Of a DNA stretch of 64,000 nucleotides, positions 36,801-51,800 are shown in pieces. A program made the translations under genes and the position numbers. Numbering within the stretch: position 1 is the stretch's first letter; the number at the start of each line of letters is the position of its first letter. Under the pieces are notes generated by a model. That model ran no database searches, was not told where the DNA came from, and was given only the letters and a program-made list of their open reading frames with translations. The stretch comes from Centropus unirufus (Eukaryota; Chordata; Aves; Cuculiformes; Centropidae), in the NCBI GenBank assembly GCA_013397695.1, contig VYZI01000524.1, forward strand, positions 248,001-312,000, in the 5' to 3' direction.

Positions 36801-39800
36801 ACAGGGACAAATTTGTGGGAGGTGTAGGATTGAACCAGGTGAATTGAGGTGCGTTTCTGTGGAAGTACCATTTTTCCAGAAACCATGCTTGCTTCTGCAT
36901 AATTATTTTCACACCACATTTCCAAGTGACCATGACTACCTTCACAACTGAGAAGACATTGCCCATTTGTGGGTTTTTATCAATCTTCTCACTCTGGTGA
37001 GAAGCGCAAAAGAAGCTGTCTTCAAGGAGGCGGCTTTTACTTCTGCTTCATGCCAAAAGGCAGAAGTGGAAAGATGCTAAAAAATGCATTAAGTACCATG
37101 TTAGCCATTTTCAGCTCTCACAAACGTTTTGGTTTCTTAGGTTCACTTCCAGTTTTGGAAGAGTACTCATACTCACAGCCCGGAGAACTTTTTATTTTTC
37201 TCCATGGGTGCTTGAATTTCCAGAAGTGAGGCTCTGTCTGACTCTGTTTTGCTACGCAAAATAAGCCAATAGAAACTGCACAAGATATTTGTGATAGCTG
37301 AGATATTCTTATAGAACCATAAAGTGGTTTGGGTTGGAAAGGGTCTTAAAGATCATCTGGTTCCAATGAAATTCCAAACTATTTCCTCATGAAAGAAACC
37401 AATAAAAAAAGAATTTATAGACAAATGCAAAATCCAGGCAACTCAATCATATTAAAAAAATCAAAGACCCGAACAATATTCTGTGAGACAGCTTCGGGTT
37501 CTATCAGGCAAAATGATTGAGTGTGAAATAATATAAAAAACTGAAAACTTTTTTTCTTTATTTTTTGTTTCAATTTTTTTTAATTCCTTGCTTTTTGATT
37601 TTTTTTCTGGCCTCAGTGTTGTGCAACTTGTTTTGCAGTTACAAGCTGTCACACCGCTGTCTTAGAAATATTTTATTATTGTTAGCAAAAGCCTAATTCC
37701 ACCTGACATTATTTCGCTTAATAGAAGTAACACAGAGCAAGGCGAGGAGTCTGTAACTCTGGATTCAAGTACATTGTTAGCAGTATGAGCAATTCACTTT
37801 TAACTTGGGGTGGGGTTTTTTTTCCATTGCATGAATCTCTCATTAATTTTACTACGGTTCCCTAAGCACTCATAAAACCATCGAATGGTTTGGGTTAGAA
37901 AGGACCTTAAAGGTCATCCTGTTCCAACTTGATATACTGGACCAGATTGCTCAAAGCTTCATCCAACCTGGCCTTGAACACCGCCAGGGATGGGGCAGCC
38001 ACACGACCTGTGCTAGTGCCTCTCCATCCTCACAAGAGAACATTTCTTCCTAATATATAATTCCATCCTCTTTCAGCTTAAAACTATTCCTCCTCACCCT
38101 ATCCCTGACAAGGACTCCCCTTCCCAGCTTTTCTGTAGGCCCCCTTGCAGGATGGCTGCTCTAAAGTCTCCCTGAAACCCTCTCTTCTCCAGGCTGAACA
38201 GCTCAACTCTCTCATCCTGTCCTGGAATAGGAGGTGCACCAGCCCTCTTGTGTCCATTCTCTGGACTTGCTCCATCAAATCCATACCCCTCCTGTTCTAT
38301 TTAAGGTCCATTCTACATCTCCATGAAGTCAAAACGGGCCTTTAATCCTGCACCTCTGAGACCCAGCAATTTCTTGACGCACAATGGGGTTCCTAAACAC
38401 AGCATCTCCATTGCTACAGCTGCTGCTATTCTCTTGCATTGGGTAAAGACGTGAGAAATAGGTAGAATGACTCCTGCCCTTGCTCTGCCGGATGCTCGCA
38501 GCTGGATTTATGTATCACTGGTTGAGGAGAGATGGTTGTTTTGAGTGTTTTTCCTTAGGCGTTACAACAAACTGCTACTGAATAAAGAATAGGTCTATCT
38601 ACAGGAGCAGTTATTCTGGTTTAGGAACTGCAACTTCTTTTACCCCTGTGCTTGCTTTTTGTCACTATTATACATATAGGACTGATTTTCAGGTGGGGAG
38701 CTAAATTTGCTCTGGAAATTGAGGACTTTCGAGACATCTCAAGAGTCGCACCAAAGCTTTTAGTTGTTTTTATTGTTATTTCCTGAGTTTGAAAGCAATG
38801 CTGTCAGAAACATGGTTTTCACCCTAACTGAGAAAAAGAGGGATTTTTTCTACTGTAAAGGCTGACTTTTCAATGAGAAATAAAAACTTCTCATAAAAAA
38901 AAAGCCAATCAAAAGCAATAGAGGGAAGGAAGGTGAGAGAGAATTGTCCCAAAATTTCTATTTTCCTAATAAATATTTTCCTAATACTTCCTAATAAAAG
39001 AAGTTATGCATTTGGGTCTGATATGATTTTATGAGGAAAACAGAAATTATCCACAAAAACATTCACTGTGTCAAAACACAAGGCAGAAACATATCTGATA
39101 GAAAGCACTCTTGCAGTGCAAGCCTGGATGTCCCAGGAGACATCTCTTTAGGTGTCACATCTGGACTTGCTGACCAGCTGGGAGATGCAACAGTCTCAGC
39201 CCATAGTCTTGTACATCTCCACCAATGGGATCTAATGGCATCCCTCTTGGTGACAGCAGCAAAAAGCCTGGTGTGCCACCACAACTGATTGTTTTGATGG
39301 GATGCCTTTCTAGCACAAATTTACCTTGATGAACCAGCATTTGCCGTGCTAGAACAGAAAGCTGGGCACATTTTCAGTACCAGTAACTCATAGTCCAGCA
39401 GTAACTCATAACCCAGCCAGCCAATACATGTGCTGCAAGCTGTTTTTGACTCAATGGCCATCCCAGCATGGCTTTAAACCAATCCATGGTCCTCTGGGAG
39501 ACCCAGGCATGGTCTCATCCTGTCTCTATAGCCATGACATGGTTGCAAAGTCCTTCCATTCATAACAAGGCAGTGGTGGGAAGACTGGATGCATCATTTT
39601 TATTAAGTCATCAAAGTGGCACTCAGCCTATGCAAACCAAGCTGGTGTCTAACTTCCCTAACAGCAGCTCCGAGCCAAGATGGATTTGGCTTGCTATCAA
39701 AGTGTCCGGGTTGCTACCATTATCTGTAAAGGAGTCATTCCTAGCAGCCCTGATGGCTTCCCTACTGTAGCGTCACTCATGACCTTATGTGAGCAAACAG

Positions 39801-42800
39801 GCCAAGTATTATGGGTGCTGTTTCTCAGTAGGGGGACAGACTCACAGACAGGAAGAGACATTTTCATCCTGAGATGAGAAGTCTTGCTGGCGCAAGCAGA
39901 GAACTTTTCTTCTGGTTCACTTAGTTGTACAGTGTTTCTGAACACATAAGTTGAGAAGAGGATAAGAGGTGATCTGAATATTTTTCCAATATATAAAGCC
40001 TTTTTGTCCCTGTTATATTTGCTCTTTTTCTTTCTTCCTACTTTTTGTTTTGTTTTGTTTTGTTTTGTTTATTTGTATTTACGTCAGTTGCTTCAACATG
40101 AGAACTATATTTTCCATTTTATGGAACACACAACCACTCTGTGCTTGAAGATGTTTACAAATTTGCTTCTATTTTTCAAAGCAGAAATGTAACCATGGCA
40201 TTATTTTACTTCCAAGAGGAACTTGTGGATGAGCACATTCATTGTGGATGCTGAAGTAGGCACACGCCCAGAAACCTTTCATGTCAGAAAAGCTGGGTGA
40301 TAATAAGTTTTTCAAGAAGGCAACAAGAGTTTAGGTGCATTGCTAATGCCAAATGCTTTGAGATCCCTTAAGGAGAAGATCCCGACCATGCAAGCGGCTT
40401 TAAGACTTCAAACTTTTCTCCCTTGTAACCGATCATCCTTTTCCTCATACAAGGGAGAGAGTGAGGTTCTGCTAAAACTTCTAATGGATCTCCAAGTTCC
40501 TCCTTAGAGCTTTGGTTTACAAAGCTGCACTTCCTCCCGTAGTGACCTTTCCTCCTCCCTCCTCTCTAACAAATCCCCAGCAGAGAAGCAGCCAGGCCTT
40601 GAACCGACACAAAACCCAAGTTGCCCCAGAGACACGTTATCTTGCAATGACAAAGGGCCAGTCTGGCTCTCTTGCTGGTGGCATTATTTGAAAAGGTCAC
40701 ACAGAGACTGTGACTTGACAGTCTGTTTTGAAAAATGCTATTTATAGACCGTCCATCACTCTGAGTGCATTAATTAGGCTACAAAGAAGCTAATACCTTT
40801 CTACAGCAAGCGGTCTCCTTCTTCTTTAATTTCCTTATTCTTTTTCTTTCTTCTTCTTCTTTCTCTTCTTCTTTTGCTTTTTGTGTTTGTGTACATGTGC
40901 TGATCCTCTTTATAGAGCTTGATCTACCCCAAAATAGCTGCTTATTTCTGCTTCAGTAGCTGTGAGCCTGCAAAGCAGTTGCACAGCCTCTCAGAGAGCA
41001 ACACGGGCGCAGCCCAGGCATGCAAAGGTAGCAATTCAGTTCCAGCCCACGGAGATCTGTCACAGGGTGGGTTATCAGCCTTGTAGCACATCTACCAAGA
41101 AGCAGCTTTGCTGCGCACAACACAGCTCACATGGACCAGAAAATGAAAATTCATTTTGCTCTGCCAAAATTTAGACTTGATAAACATGGCTGGAGTGAAA
41201 GCAACATGCTAGGGCAGAGGATGGGGCCCTAGATCCAATCATAGCCTTGATCTATGGGAGTTGCAAGTGAAATGGGAGATACAGAGCATCAGTTTGGTGT
41301 TTCAGTGTGCATCAGGACCAGGAATGGAGAAGGGGATACTGTGGTCTACAGCACTACCCTGAGAATTTCAGCTGAGTAGAGCAGCCAGGGATTATAAAGG
41401 TGTGGGTTCAAAAGCAGCAGTGTGACTTAAATGTGACATCACATCTGCAAGGAACAGCGTGTAAAAGGGACAGCAAGATACAGGCTGAGTCAAGAGGATC
41501 TGGAGGGACAGCTAATCCCTAGCAATGGGCTTGGATAACAGGAACTGGGATGACTTTATATGTTTATCAATTAAGAAAGCCTCATCTTTTGGAGTGAAAT
41601 CCCAAGCCTACCCAGGGAAAATTCACTACAGCAGTTTTCATTTAATACCATGTAAAAATAAGGCCAAATGCTGACAGGGTATTTATGATGCTTCTTATTC
41701 CACACAACCCCTTTTTTCTTGTAGACACACTGGATAGGCTCGTCTGGAGGATTTTATAAACACATACACCAGAAATACTTTGGTGAATCAGCGTAACTTA
41801 CCAAGCAGAGGTTGTTCTTGGCAGGAAAATTGGGTTGGTGGGAAGCCTGGCTTTTTGAGGACAAGAAGGTTGACAACCTGTGTTTGGGAGGGGGGTGAAA
41901 TACCCCACTGTACACAAGTGTGCATCAAGGAGGACGACAAAGATGATCAGAGAGCTGGAGCATGTCCCATACAAGGTTGAGAGAGACTGAAGAAGAGAAG
42001 GCTCCATAAAACCTTATAGGAGCCTTCCAGTACATAAAAGGAGCTACAGGAAAAATGGGGAGGGGCTGTTTATCAGACAGGACATGGGGGAATGGTTTTA
42101 AGCTGAAAGAGGAGAAATTTAGATGAGATATTACGCAGAAATATTTCCCTGTGAGGGAGGTGAGGCTCTGGTGCATGTTGTCCAGAGAAGCTGGGGCTGC
42201 CTGATCCCTGGAGATGCTCAAGGCCAGGCTGGATGAGGCTTTGCAAAACCTGATCCAGTGGGAGGTGTCCCTGCCCATGGCAAGGAGTTTAGGACTGGAG
42301 GATTTTTAAAGTCCCTTCCAACCCAAACCATTCTGATTCAATGATTACTTCTCTGGTAGAGAACAGGCTGGATTCAATGGATCTGCTTCTTCTTTCAGAT
42401 AACTTTGTTGTGGTTGCACTGTATGATTTTCCTGCCTCAAGTGACCGAGATCTGCAGCTGGTCAAGGGAGAAAAACTCCAAGTTCTCTCCAAGTAAGTGA
42501 CGTGGTGCCAGAAGGAGGTGCAAAGATAAGCATGTCGGGGCTGGTAAAGGAGGGAACCTTGGTGTCAGACACCAATTTGCAGCTCACCAGAGCTGAACCT
42601 GTGCCTTAGGTTTGCTCTAGAGTGAGTCTGGGTATTCTGTCCTCTCTTCAAGGTAGACAAAGTGACACTTCCATGCTTTCATTGGGTTACAGGTACTTCG
42701 GTGTCAGGAACTGTCCCTGCCTAGATACTACTGGGACCTTCTTCACTGCCAGTGTGTGTAGGCGTAGAAGTAGCATAAATAACAACAACGACCTAGCTCC

Positions 42801-45800
42801 TGTTTCATATTTTGTGCTGATTGTACCTTTGCAAAGGAAGTGGGTTGGGTGTAGTCAGAGGAAAGGACAGAATCAAGCCAGATAGGCGTGTGGTTTCATG
42901 TCACCTTCTTCTCAAGCTCACAAGAGAAGAGGGAGACAGTCCACCTACCCGGTCCATAACAGGGCCGAGGTGCTCTTGAGTCCCTGGGTCACACATTTGG
43001 TCTTGTAGGGCTATTATGCCTTCCACTGTTGTATGAGGTAGCCTCTAGATGCGACATTTCTCTTCCAGATACTGCGGGCTGGGACCCACAGGGCAGTGGA
43101 GATTGCTAGGTGGGGTTGGCTTTTGGTCTTGGCTGATGGTTGAGTCAGTGATGGAGAGCCAAACAGTGGGATGTCTGACAGATGAATGAAGGAGAAGAAA
43201 GGAGGGCCCACAATGTTTTTGTGCAAGAGACAAACCCAAAATGACCTAGAATTCCCTCCTCTCACTTGAAGTGCATAGAAAAGGTTTGGTATTTTGGTCA
43301 CTCTGCACTTCCTTTGCATTCATGGAAAGAGACTGTCATTTCCAGAAGTCCATGACAAACCAACATCCTTCAACCTGAAAGGGACCTGCAGAGTGGGTTA
43401 AGGAGCACTGGTCTATGTGCTCAAAACCCCAGAAACCATGCTGTTTCTATGGCTTTAGCATGTCATGAAACCTCTTCTAGGCACTCACATTTTTCCTTCT
43501 GCTTGCTTTGCAGTGAAGGGGACTGGTGGCTGGCAAAATCCCTCAGCAGCGGGAGGAAAGGCTACATCCCCAGTAACTTCGTTGCACAAGTAGACAGTTT
43601 GGAAGAGGAAAAGTAAGTGTGAAAGTTTACCAATGATGAACGGTTATGCAGAGCTTTCATTTCTGAAAAAGCTCAGCCTCTCAACAAGATATGGGAACAG
43701 CTTTACTTGATGGTGGAACATGTCACTGCTAGATTGGACAGCAAGAAGTTCTTATCATCCCTAATAATGCTATACGAATGTTCAGGAGAAGTTTTAAGCA
43801 CCATAGGTGCAAAACAGGGAGGATGATGTTGCTATGGGGAAAGAAGACAGACACTCCCAGGCCATTGATTGTACTCACCATGGAAAACGAGGGTTTTGGG
43901 AAAGAGCATAAAGGTTACATTTGCTCTGATAAATTAGAAGTGCCAGGGACCAGCCTTTGGCCCCAGTGGGCCAGTCCACCCACATGCAGTGTTGAGCTTC
44001 CTCAGCTGCCAAGAGGGTGTCAGGCAAACCAGAAGAGGAGATCTTTTGGGAAGAGTGTGCTAATCACAACAATTTAGTGGGGAAGATAACTGAGTGCCCA
44101 TGCCCAGACCCACAGCCTAGTACTGTTTGTTTTGTTAGCCCAGATGAAGCCTTCGTGTTTTCACCCTGCAAAGAGGATGATAAAAAATACTTGAGCCAAA
44201 TGGGTTTATTATGTCTACAATAAAAGCAACTGAATAAATTGTTTCCATGACTTATTCTCCTCTTTGGCATTGGGCTATGAATGATCAGCCCTGTTTGCAA
44301 TCTCCTCTTGGAGAGAAAAAGCCATCACTGAATTCAGCAAATATTTAACAGCACACAGAAATGTGGTTGGGACATAAACTCTCTTTGTATCCAAAGGGTA
44401 CATTTAAATGGTTATGAGAACCCTGGGCTCAGCCTCCATCCCACCTATTTCCTTTATACACGGCCTGCCTGGCTGCTTGCATGCCTCAGAGGCTATGCTC
44501 TGGCTGAGCCATGCACAGGGTGCTGCACATACCATTTACTCTCTTCTCTGGCTAAACTGTTAGGCTGTGAAACAAGCCCAAAGTGACCAAAATCTGGTGT
44601 TAATATACTAAAAACAGTCTATTACTGGCACTTTCAAGTGGAGAAGAAAACATTTGCTGATAAAGACAGCCCTCAGATTCAGAGTGCAATGGTAACAAAA
44701 AGCAAAACGTGAACAAACTGAAAAGAATTTGAGTTTTTTAGAGCTTTTCCTTTTTTAAACAACAATTTTCCCCTTTTCTGTCTCCCAGGTGGTATTTTAA
44801 AACTCTGAGCAGGAAAGATGCTGAACGGCTGCTATTGTCTTCTGGTAACAAAGTTGGCTCTTTCCTTGTCCGGGAGAGTGAAACCAGCAAAGGTGAGATC
44901 CACAGAGCATAGGTAACTCCTCGTTGTTGCCACAGCTTAGAAACCCTTTAGGACCTGAGCTGCTAAGTTCGGCTCTATCAGTGTTTCATTGATTCAGCTG
45001 GGTAGAACAGCACTTTCTAGACTAAGCAGGGCTGTAGAAGTGAGCTGGGGATTTTGGGGGCAAAATATTACTTATGGTGCTTCTCATAGGTGTAGTTTTA
45101 GCTGCGGTAAGGGTGACTCTTGCCACCATAGTTTGTGGCAGAGATACAGGAAGACGTAGATAAGACTTTCCAAAACAATGCGTAGGGAGGGTCTTTTCGT
45201 TTTCTCCCCAAGGAAATGATACTCTCATAGCCAATGGAGATTAATCTACACATTTTTGAGAAGTATTTTTCCTTCTTGGAGCTGAAACTTGGAGAATTTT
45301 GGAAAAAGTCCCTTGGTAAAATATTTATCAGGAGAAACATTTTTTTCCTGATAAAAAAGGGATCAAAGCAAAGGGAATTGACCAGAACTTTTAGAAGAAG
45401 ACTGTCTGGAGCAGAAAAGGTAGAACTCATCCACTTTTATTGCCTATGAACACGCCTACCTTTTGAAGATATGACCCAATAAGGACATAAAGTGTAGAGT
45501 GGTTGCTTGTCTTGGGCCGTGGATATAGCTATTAACCATAATACATAAACACATAATTGCAATGTTTTGTTCTGTGCTGTTAATTTATAGACAGTCTGGA
45601 GGCTAGTTGAGGCTGTTCCACGGGAATATCATATTGTTTCACATAAGCACAGAATGATTGGGGTTGGAAGGGATCCTTGGAGATCATCCAGTCCAACTTC
45701 CCTGCTAAAGCAGGCTCATCTACAGCAAGTTGCATGGGAATGTGTCCAGGTGGATTTTGAATATCTCCAGAAAGGGAGAATCCACAGCCTCCAGAGTAGA

Positions 45801-48800
45801 GGGATTTCTTTCCTACTTTTCTCTCTTTGCATTCTCTGGGCAGGCAGGTGTGTTTACAGCATGGAGGAAATGTTAGTTCTCCATGAATGAAATAGTTCTG
45901 CTCTAAACCATCTCTGTACAGTAGTTCACGAAAGTACTTCAGTCTTGCTGTGCTTGAGTATCTTTCCTGTGAGATGGATACAGGATTCTTTCCTTGCCAT
46001 GTAGGATAATGTGGTTTATGTCTTTCTCAGAGATCAGTACAGACTTGGAGTAATCCACCTGAAGTAGTAAAGGAAGGTCTTTTCCTTGACTTGCTTCCCA
46101 AATGTCTCTACAAGACCCAGTAAGAGTGGGAACAGATAGACTAGATCCTTGATTTTACAACTACTTCTTGTCTACTGTAGCTTTCCCTTCTTTCTTTCTT
46201 GTCTCTATTTCCCCCCATTCACATATGAGATTCCCAAGGCAGTATCTGTTCCTTCATCCATGGATACACCATTACCAGTAAATTACGTAGTGCCAGAGCC
46301 TGGATGCAACAGCGGGGTTATCCACACATTCTCCGCAAAGGTTTTGCCCTGGAATCAACCAGGCATATTCCCACTAGTTAATTTGAGTGCTGCCACCCTG
46401 TTTTAGAGGCTGACAGAGTTCCATGGTGTGGATGTGACCTCAGGGCTAGAAAACAGGTGCTGGAATGGTATACTCTACTCACAGATGTAGTCTGAGTCCT
46501 GGATGTGTTGCAGACCCAACCAATTCAGCAACTTCCAATAGCAGGATTTGACAAAGAGAGTCAAACTGGAGCACTGATCTTGAACTGGTATATCTAGTGT
46601 GCCTACTGGGGCAATAAGGTGCTCATCTCTCTGTTGCTGTCTTCCTCAGCCATCAGGTGGGAGTACTGTGTTAGCATTATAGCAGCTTGCTTTGACTTTC
46701 CCTCCTGCCTCGTGCCTGGACTCATCTCCATGTGTCCCCGATGAGCTGATGCAAAGTAGGCTGCTTCCCATGCGGATTAGCAGTGTTCAGAATTTTTAGG
46801 AAACATTCAAGACAGAAAACATTGAAGAGCCACTTTTTTAGGCATTTCCCTTTACAAGTCACTTGCTGTGCATGTGTATTGTTTTCCTAATGCCTTTTTA
46901 GTGCCTTTGAAATTATGAGTCTTGGACTAAACCCCACACATTGCTTTTCCATCTATCCCTTTCCCACTCTTCCCTATGTTTTCTGGGATATTCAACTGGG
47001 TAGCTGGCACAGCTGTGCATTGCACAGCAATACACATGTCATAAGCAAGCCCATCAGACACTCATGCATTGTATCTGCAGGTCTGGGAAGGTGAGAGGTC
47101 CTCTGATCACTCATAATTCTAGCCTTTGTGGCATCTCTAGATGCAACACATGGGTAGGATCATGCGTTTCCCTACATTTACTCAAGACCATTGTCCTCTG
47201 CTTCTGCTAGCCACAATCTGCAAACACAGGCTGGAGCAGGTACTGGAAATGGCTGACTAGAGAAGTCGTGGAAGCCCTGTGCCTGGAGGTATTCAAGACC
47301 AGGCTGGATGAGCCTTTGAGCAACCTGATCCAGTGGAAGGTGCCCCTTCCCCGCGGCAGGAGAGGTGGAGCTAGGTGACCTTTAGGGTCCCTTCCAACCT
47401 AAACTGTTCTATGATGATTCTATGAATGAAACTTTTCCTGTAATGCTCTGGTATGTGATTGGGTCTAGGTTGCAAAAGGCTTGTATAGAGATGGTGGAAT
47501 CCTGAGATTCTAGGAGAAATAACAAGGCTAGACGTGTTCTTTAAAGCCTCATCTCTGCTGTCTAGAAGCAGATTTAGGTGGAGGTGTGTGGTATTCTGCT
47601 TTAGCAGATGTAATGTATTCCACTGCATGAAAGTCTCATGTTATTCCCAAATGGGCAGAAATCAACTTCTGCTCTGAAGTGTCTCACCTATGCTTTTCTG
47701 ATAGTTAGTATTCTATCTCAAAACTGAATGTAATTCCCTCAAATATCTCATTGTTTTCTGCATCACCCTGTGCAATCTGCTTCTACATAAGTAGTCTGTG
47801 CCTTAAACTGCCTGAATGGCTGTGGAAACACCATTTATTCTGTGTCCTTTTCTCTAAAGGGAAGGGGATAAGAGAAAGCCCTGCATCTCTAAATGTGCTG
47901 TTAAGCTGCATTTGCTAATATAAAGCACTTGTGACCCACTATAAGATGTCCAGAGCAATGCCCTTTGAACCCCGCAGGGTCTTCTTGTTTTACTTTTCTA
48001 TTATGTATGTTTTCATTCACTTTGCATATTATCAGCTACATTTGAAAGAGGGGAGATTTAGATCAGATATCAGGAAGAAAGTTTTTGCTGTCAGGATGGT
48101 GAAGCACCAGCACAGGTTGCCCAGAGAAGTTGTGGGACTGTTCAAGGTCAGGTTGGGTGGGGCTTTGAGCAACATGATCCAGAGGGAAGTGGCCCTGACC
48201 ATGGTGAGGGTGTAGAATTAGGTGATCCTTAAGGTTCCTCTCAACCCAAATCATTATATAATTCTATGATTTGACCTCCATGGCCAAGCACTGAGTCAAG
48301 CTGTGTGCTGCGTGCATTGGAGGGTGGTTGTCTCTTATTGTGTTGTCTCAACCACAGTGGATGTATTCTGCAGGCTGCACAACAGCAGTACCATTTACAG
48401 CCCATTGTAAACAAAGTCTAGTGCCTCATTTGGATTATGGTTAAAGATGCTGAAGACCTGCCAGCCTGGGGGCTTTCCTTTCTGCTGACATTTTGCAGAG
48501 GCCATGAGAGGCACATTCGACATCCTGAAAAGACAGGACCTTGTCAAGACAGTATGGGAAGCAGACCAGCAGTGAAATCATTGGTGGAGAGCTGGCCTTG
48601 CTGAAGCTGCTGTAAATAAACAAATCTTTCCCTGAAGTAATAATAATTCTGAAATCTGCAGGAAAACAGTCACACAGCTGTGCCGAGTCACAAACTCCTG
48701 GCTCACAGCAAGACTGCTACAGCCTTGCTCCCAGCAAGAGGGACCTCACAGAGCTCAGCTGCTATATCCAGGCGAGCTCCTGGGTTTCCAGCCAGGAAGG

Positions 48801-51800
48801 AGTAAAGAGTTGGATGAGACCTATAGGAACAGGAAGTGCCACATTTGGTGGGACTCAGTCTGAGATGCAGGTATCAAAATTAACATATCACATCTGACAG
48901 TTGCCTAAGCTCTCAGTGTTGCCACTGGGGCCTCATTTGACTGCCAGACCCTGGATATCATAGAGTCATCTTCAGGTGCTTCACCAGGATGTGTGGTTTT
49001 GCCTTTTATCTACCAAACCCTTGCAGATGTCCCAGAGCATCTCAAGTGGTACCAGACACCCAGGTACTGGTAACTGAATCAGCACGAAGTATGATGTGAA
49101 GTTGAATCCCAACATTATAATCTTCTGTTTTATTTTCCCATGCAAAACTTGCCACCTTTTCAACAGAAAGGACCTGATAGCCCTTGTAGGATGGTCTGGG
49201 GATTCCAGACCCAGAAGAGGAGGGTTGGACATGCAGAGCTGCTCAGGGCAAGAGCTGGCTGTGCTCACACTGCTCTGAGCTGGTGAAATGCAGACATGGA
49301 CCTTTGTGTGTCAGCCTAGACGCTGGGGTCACAAGCACAGAATCACAGAGTGGTTAGGGTGGGAAGGGACTTCTGGAGATCATCCAGTCCAACCTCACCT
49401 CCCTTCTAAAGCAGGTTCACCTACAGCAGGTTGCACAAGAGTGTACCAAAACCTATGGGCTTTGGATATCTCCAGAGAAGGAGACTCCGCACCCACTCTG
49501 GGCAGTCCAGAGGCAGTCTCTGTTCCAGTTCTGTTAAATACATCACAATGCACAACAGTAGGATGGGAGAATATCCCTTGTTCCTGAGCAGCAGGAACTC
49601 CTTTTGGCCATCCTGGCTGTAATCTGAGGAGATGAGGAGTCCTGTCATCTGCCTGGATCTACTTAACATTCTTCATTTGCTGCTGTCACTGGGAGAAGAG
49701 AGAATTTTTCAGCCCCTGGTGCTTTTGCTTTACACTGCAGCTCCCAAGGGGACAGTAATTGGTCATGGGGAATGACAGGGAAAGCTCTACCGCACTCAAT
49801 CCAGCAAACTGAACTCTGACTTGGGGTGAAATACAGTCATTAGCTCTAATGACAGGATGAGCATTGATGTCAGTAGTAGGCAGCTAATAAATTGGCCTGG
49901 AGGGTGCCCAGAGTCCCTGTCACTACTGCTTGCTGTACATCACTGGTTTGAAAGATGCAGGAGGGTTTAAAGGGTCAGTGGGATCTGGAGAGCAAGTCCT
50001 GCAGGAGAGCAGGCATATTAGGTGCAACCACGCTAACAAACAGATCAGGTCTCTTCTCTGTTGACTGTCAGCCATTAGTCCTTAACTCCTGCACTCCCTT
50101 CTGTAATGCTGTCTGTTGGTAGTACAGCTGGGATCACACCACATTTGGCTCCTTCCCCTGGCAGGCCTTGCATTGTAAAAAATCCCATACATCACATAAT
50201 CCATGTTCCAGATGTGCAAAGCACCCTCTTGGATTTGTGCCATATAAGCCCAAATCTGATGGACTACAGCTTGGCCTGAACATTATTTTAATCACTTTAA
50301 ACTTAAAATAACATTGTCATGTCCAACAATAATAGATTATGATTACTATCATCATCATCATCATCCTTATTTGCAGCTTTGGGCTGCCCAGGTACCATAG
50401 AGCAGCCAGAGGAGGTCTAGAGCCAAATGCTAGGAAGTGTGAACATGGCAGATCAACTCTAGCAGAACTGCAGATGAAAGCCCTAGCAACACCCTTCTGC
50501 ACCCTCTAGGGAGCAAAGTTTTCACCCTGGGAAAGACATCCTTAGCTGTGTAATGATCTTTGGTTAGTGAGATATGGGCTGCAAAACCAAGACATTCCTT
50601 TGCCCTTGCCTTGAGTTTTTTACTATCCCTTAGAAGATGCCTCAGGGTTGTTTCTCAGATGTTCAGCTGCAGGACTGATAGAGCCCAAAAGGCTTCTCAG
50701 TCTGTCTTCAGTCTGATACTTATTGTGAAGGAGTTTCAGAAGAGCATCTTCTGCTGAGGAGCCCATAGTAGAATCATTAAGGTTGGAAAAGACCTCTAAG
50801 ATCATCAAGTCCAACGATCAACACAACACCACTGTGCCTACTAAACCATATCCTGAAACTCTACATCTACAACTTTTTTTAACCCCTCCAGGGATGGTGT
50901 CTCTACCACGTCCCTGGGCAGCATTCTCCAATGCTTGGCCACTCTTCCAATAAAGATTTTTTTTGTAATATCTAATCTAAAGCACAGGGAGGCTGTGTGC
51001 TTCCAGTCTTGAGATTCCCTACCTCTGCATTTAATTCAACAGGTCTTCCATGCACAATATGCCACCATCTCTCACAGTCTGGTCTCTGCAGAAAGGGATT
51101 CCCCCCAAAACAACTTCTAGCACTTGGAAAAATTTCAGGCTCTGCCAAATTCTGCTTGTAAAGCTTTTTAATCACTAAAACAGAAGAAATATCCACAGCA
51201 GTGGTTTTCTTTTGTTGCTTTCTAAAAATATACATGGTTTCCAGCCGCAGGGTAGGGAACTGCTGGTGCTGCTGTGATGGAGAAACACCAGCCAGTGCGT
51301 GTTAGATGTCAGTAAACTTTCTCCTTGCATGCAAGATTATGGTTTCAGAGTCACTGTGGAAGGCCCTGCTTCTGCTTATGATCCTACATGACAGATATGT
51401 ACCTTTTAACACATATAGCTTTGCTTTTTCAAACATTAAAAAGGCAGTCAATCAACTCGTGTGACACATTAAGCTCTTCACAGCCCAGCAAGCTTGTAGC
51501 AACTTACTCTGGAAATATGATCCAGACAAAAGTTGGAAAAAAACACCGCTAAACCACTAAACTGTAAGGAAAATAACACTGTTGTAGGCTGGAAGTTACT
51601 GCTCTGTAGCAACATCTAGTGATGGCTTTGTGCACAAAATCCCAGCCTCATGGTTTTGATTATAAACCCATTGTAAGGAGACAGTAGCAGGCTAGAGTGG
51701 TAGATTGTTGCGTACAATCCTTGAGGTCAAAAGACACTTGCACGTGGGGACCTTGTATAATGGTGAGACTGAATATGTATCTCTTGAACTTACCTCTCCC

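Larger units (their letters stand above)
35922..42398 (+). other. BLK: BLK intron after coding exon 2 (6.5 kb)
   Basis: Contains CR1 fragments at 37311, 37871 and 41931, a TTTTG repeat and a pyrimidine tract, each listed separately. Open frames between 39031 and 39880 match nothing I recognise. The acceptor is CTTCTTCTTTCAG ending at 42398. Confidence 0.8.

Noticed and set aside
39031..39880. Several 60-100-codon frames in a BLK intron
   Set aside because: Considered as a retroelement or pseudogene, but no motif was recognised on either strand.
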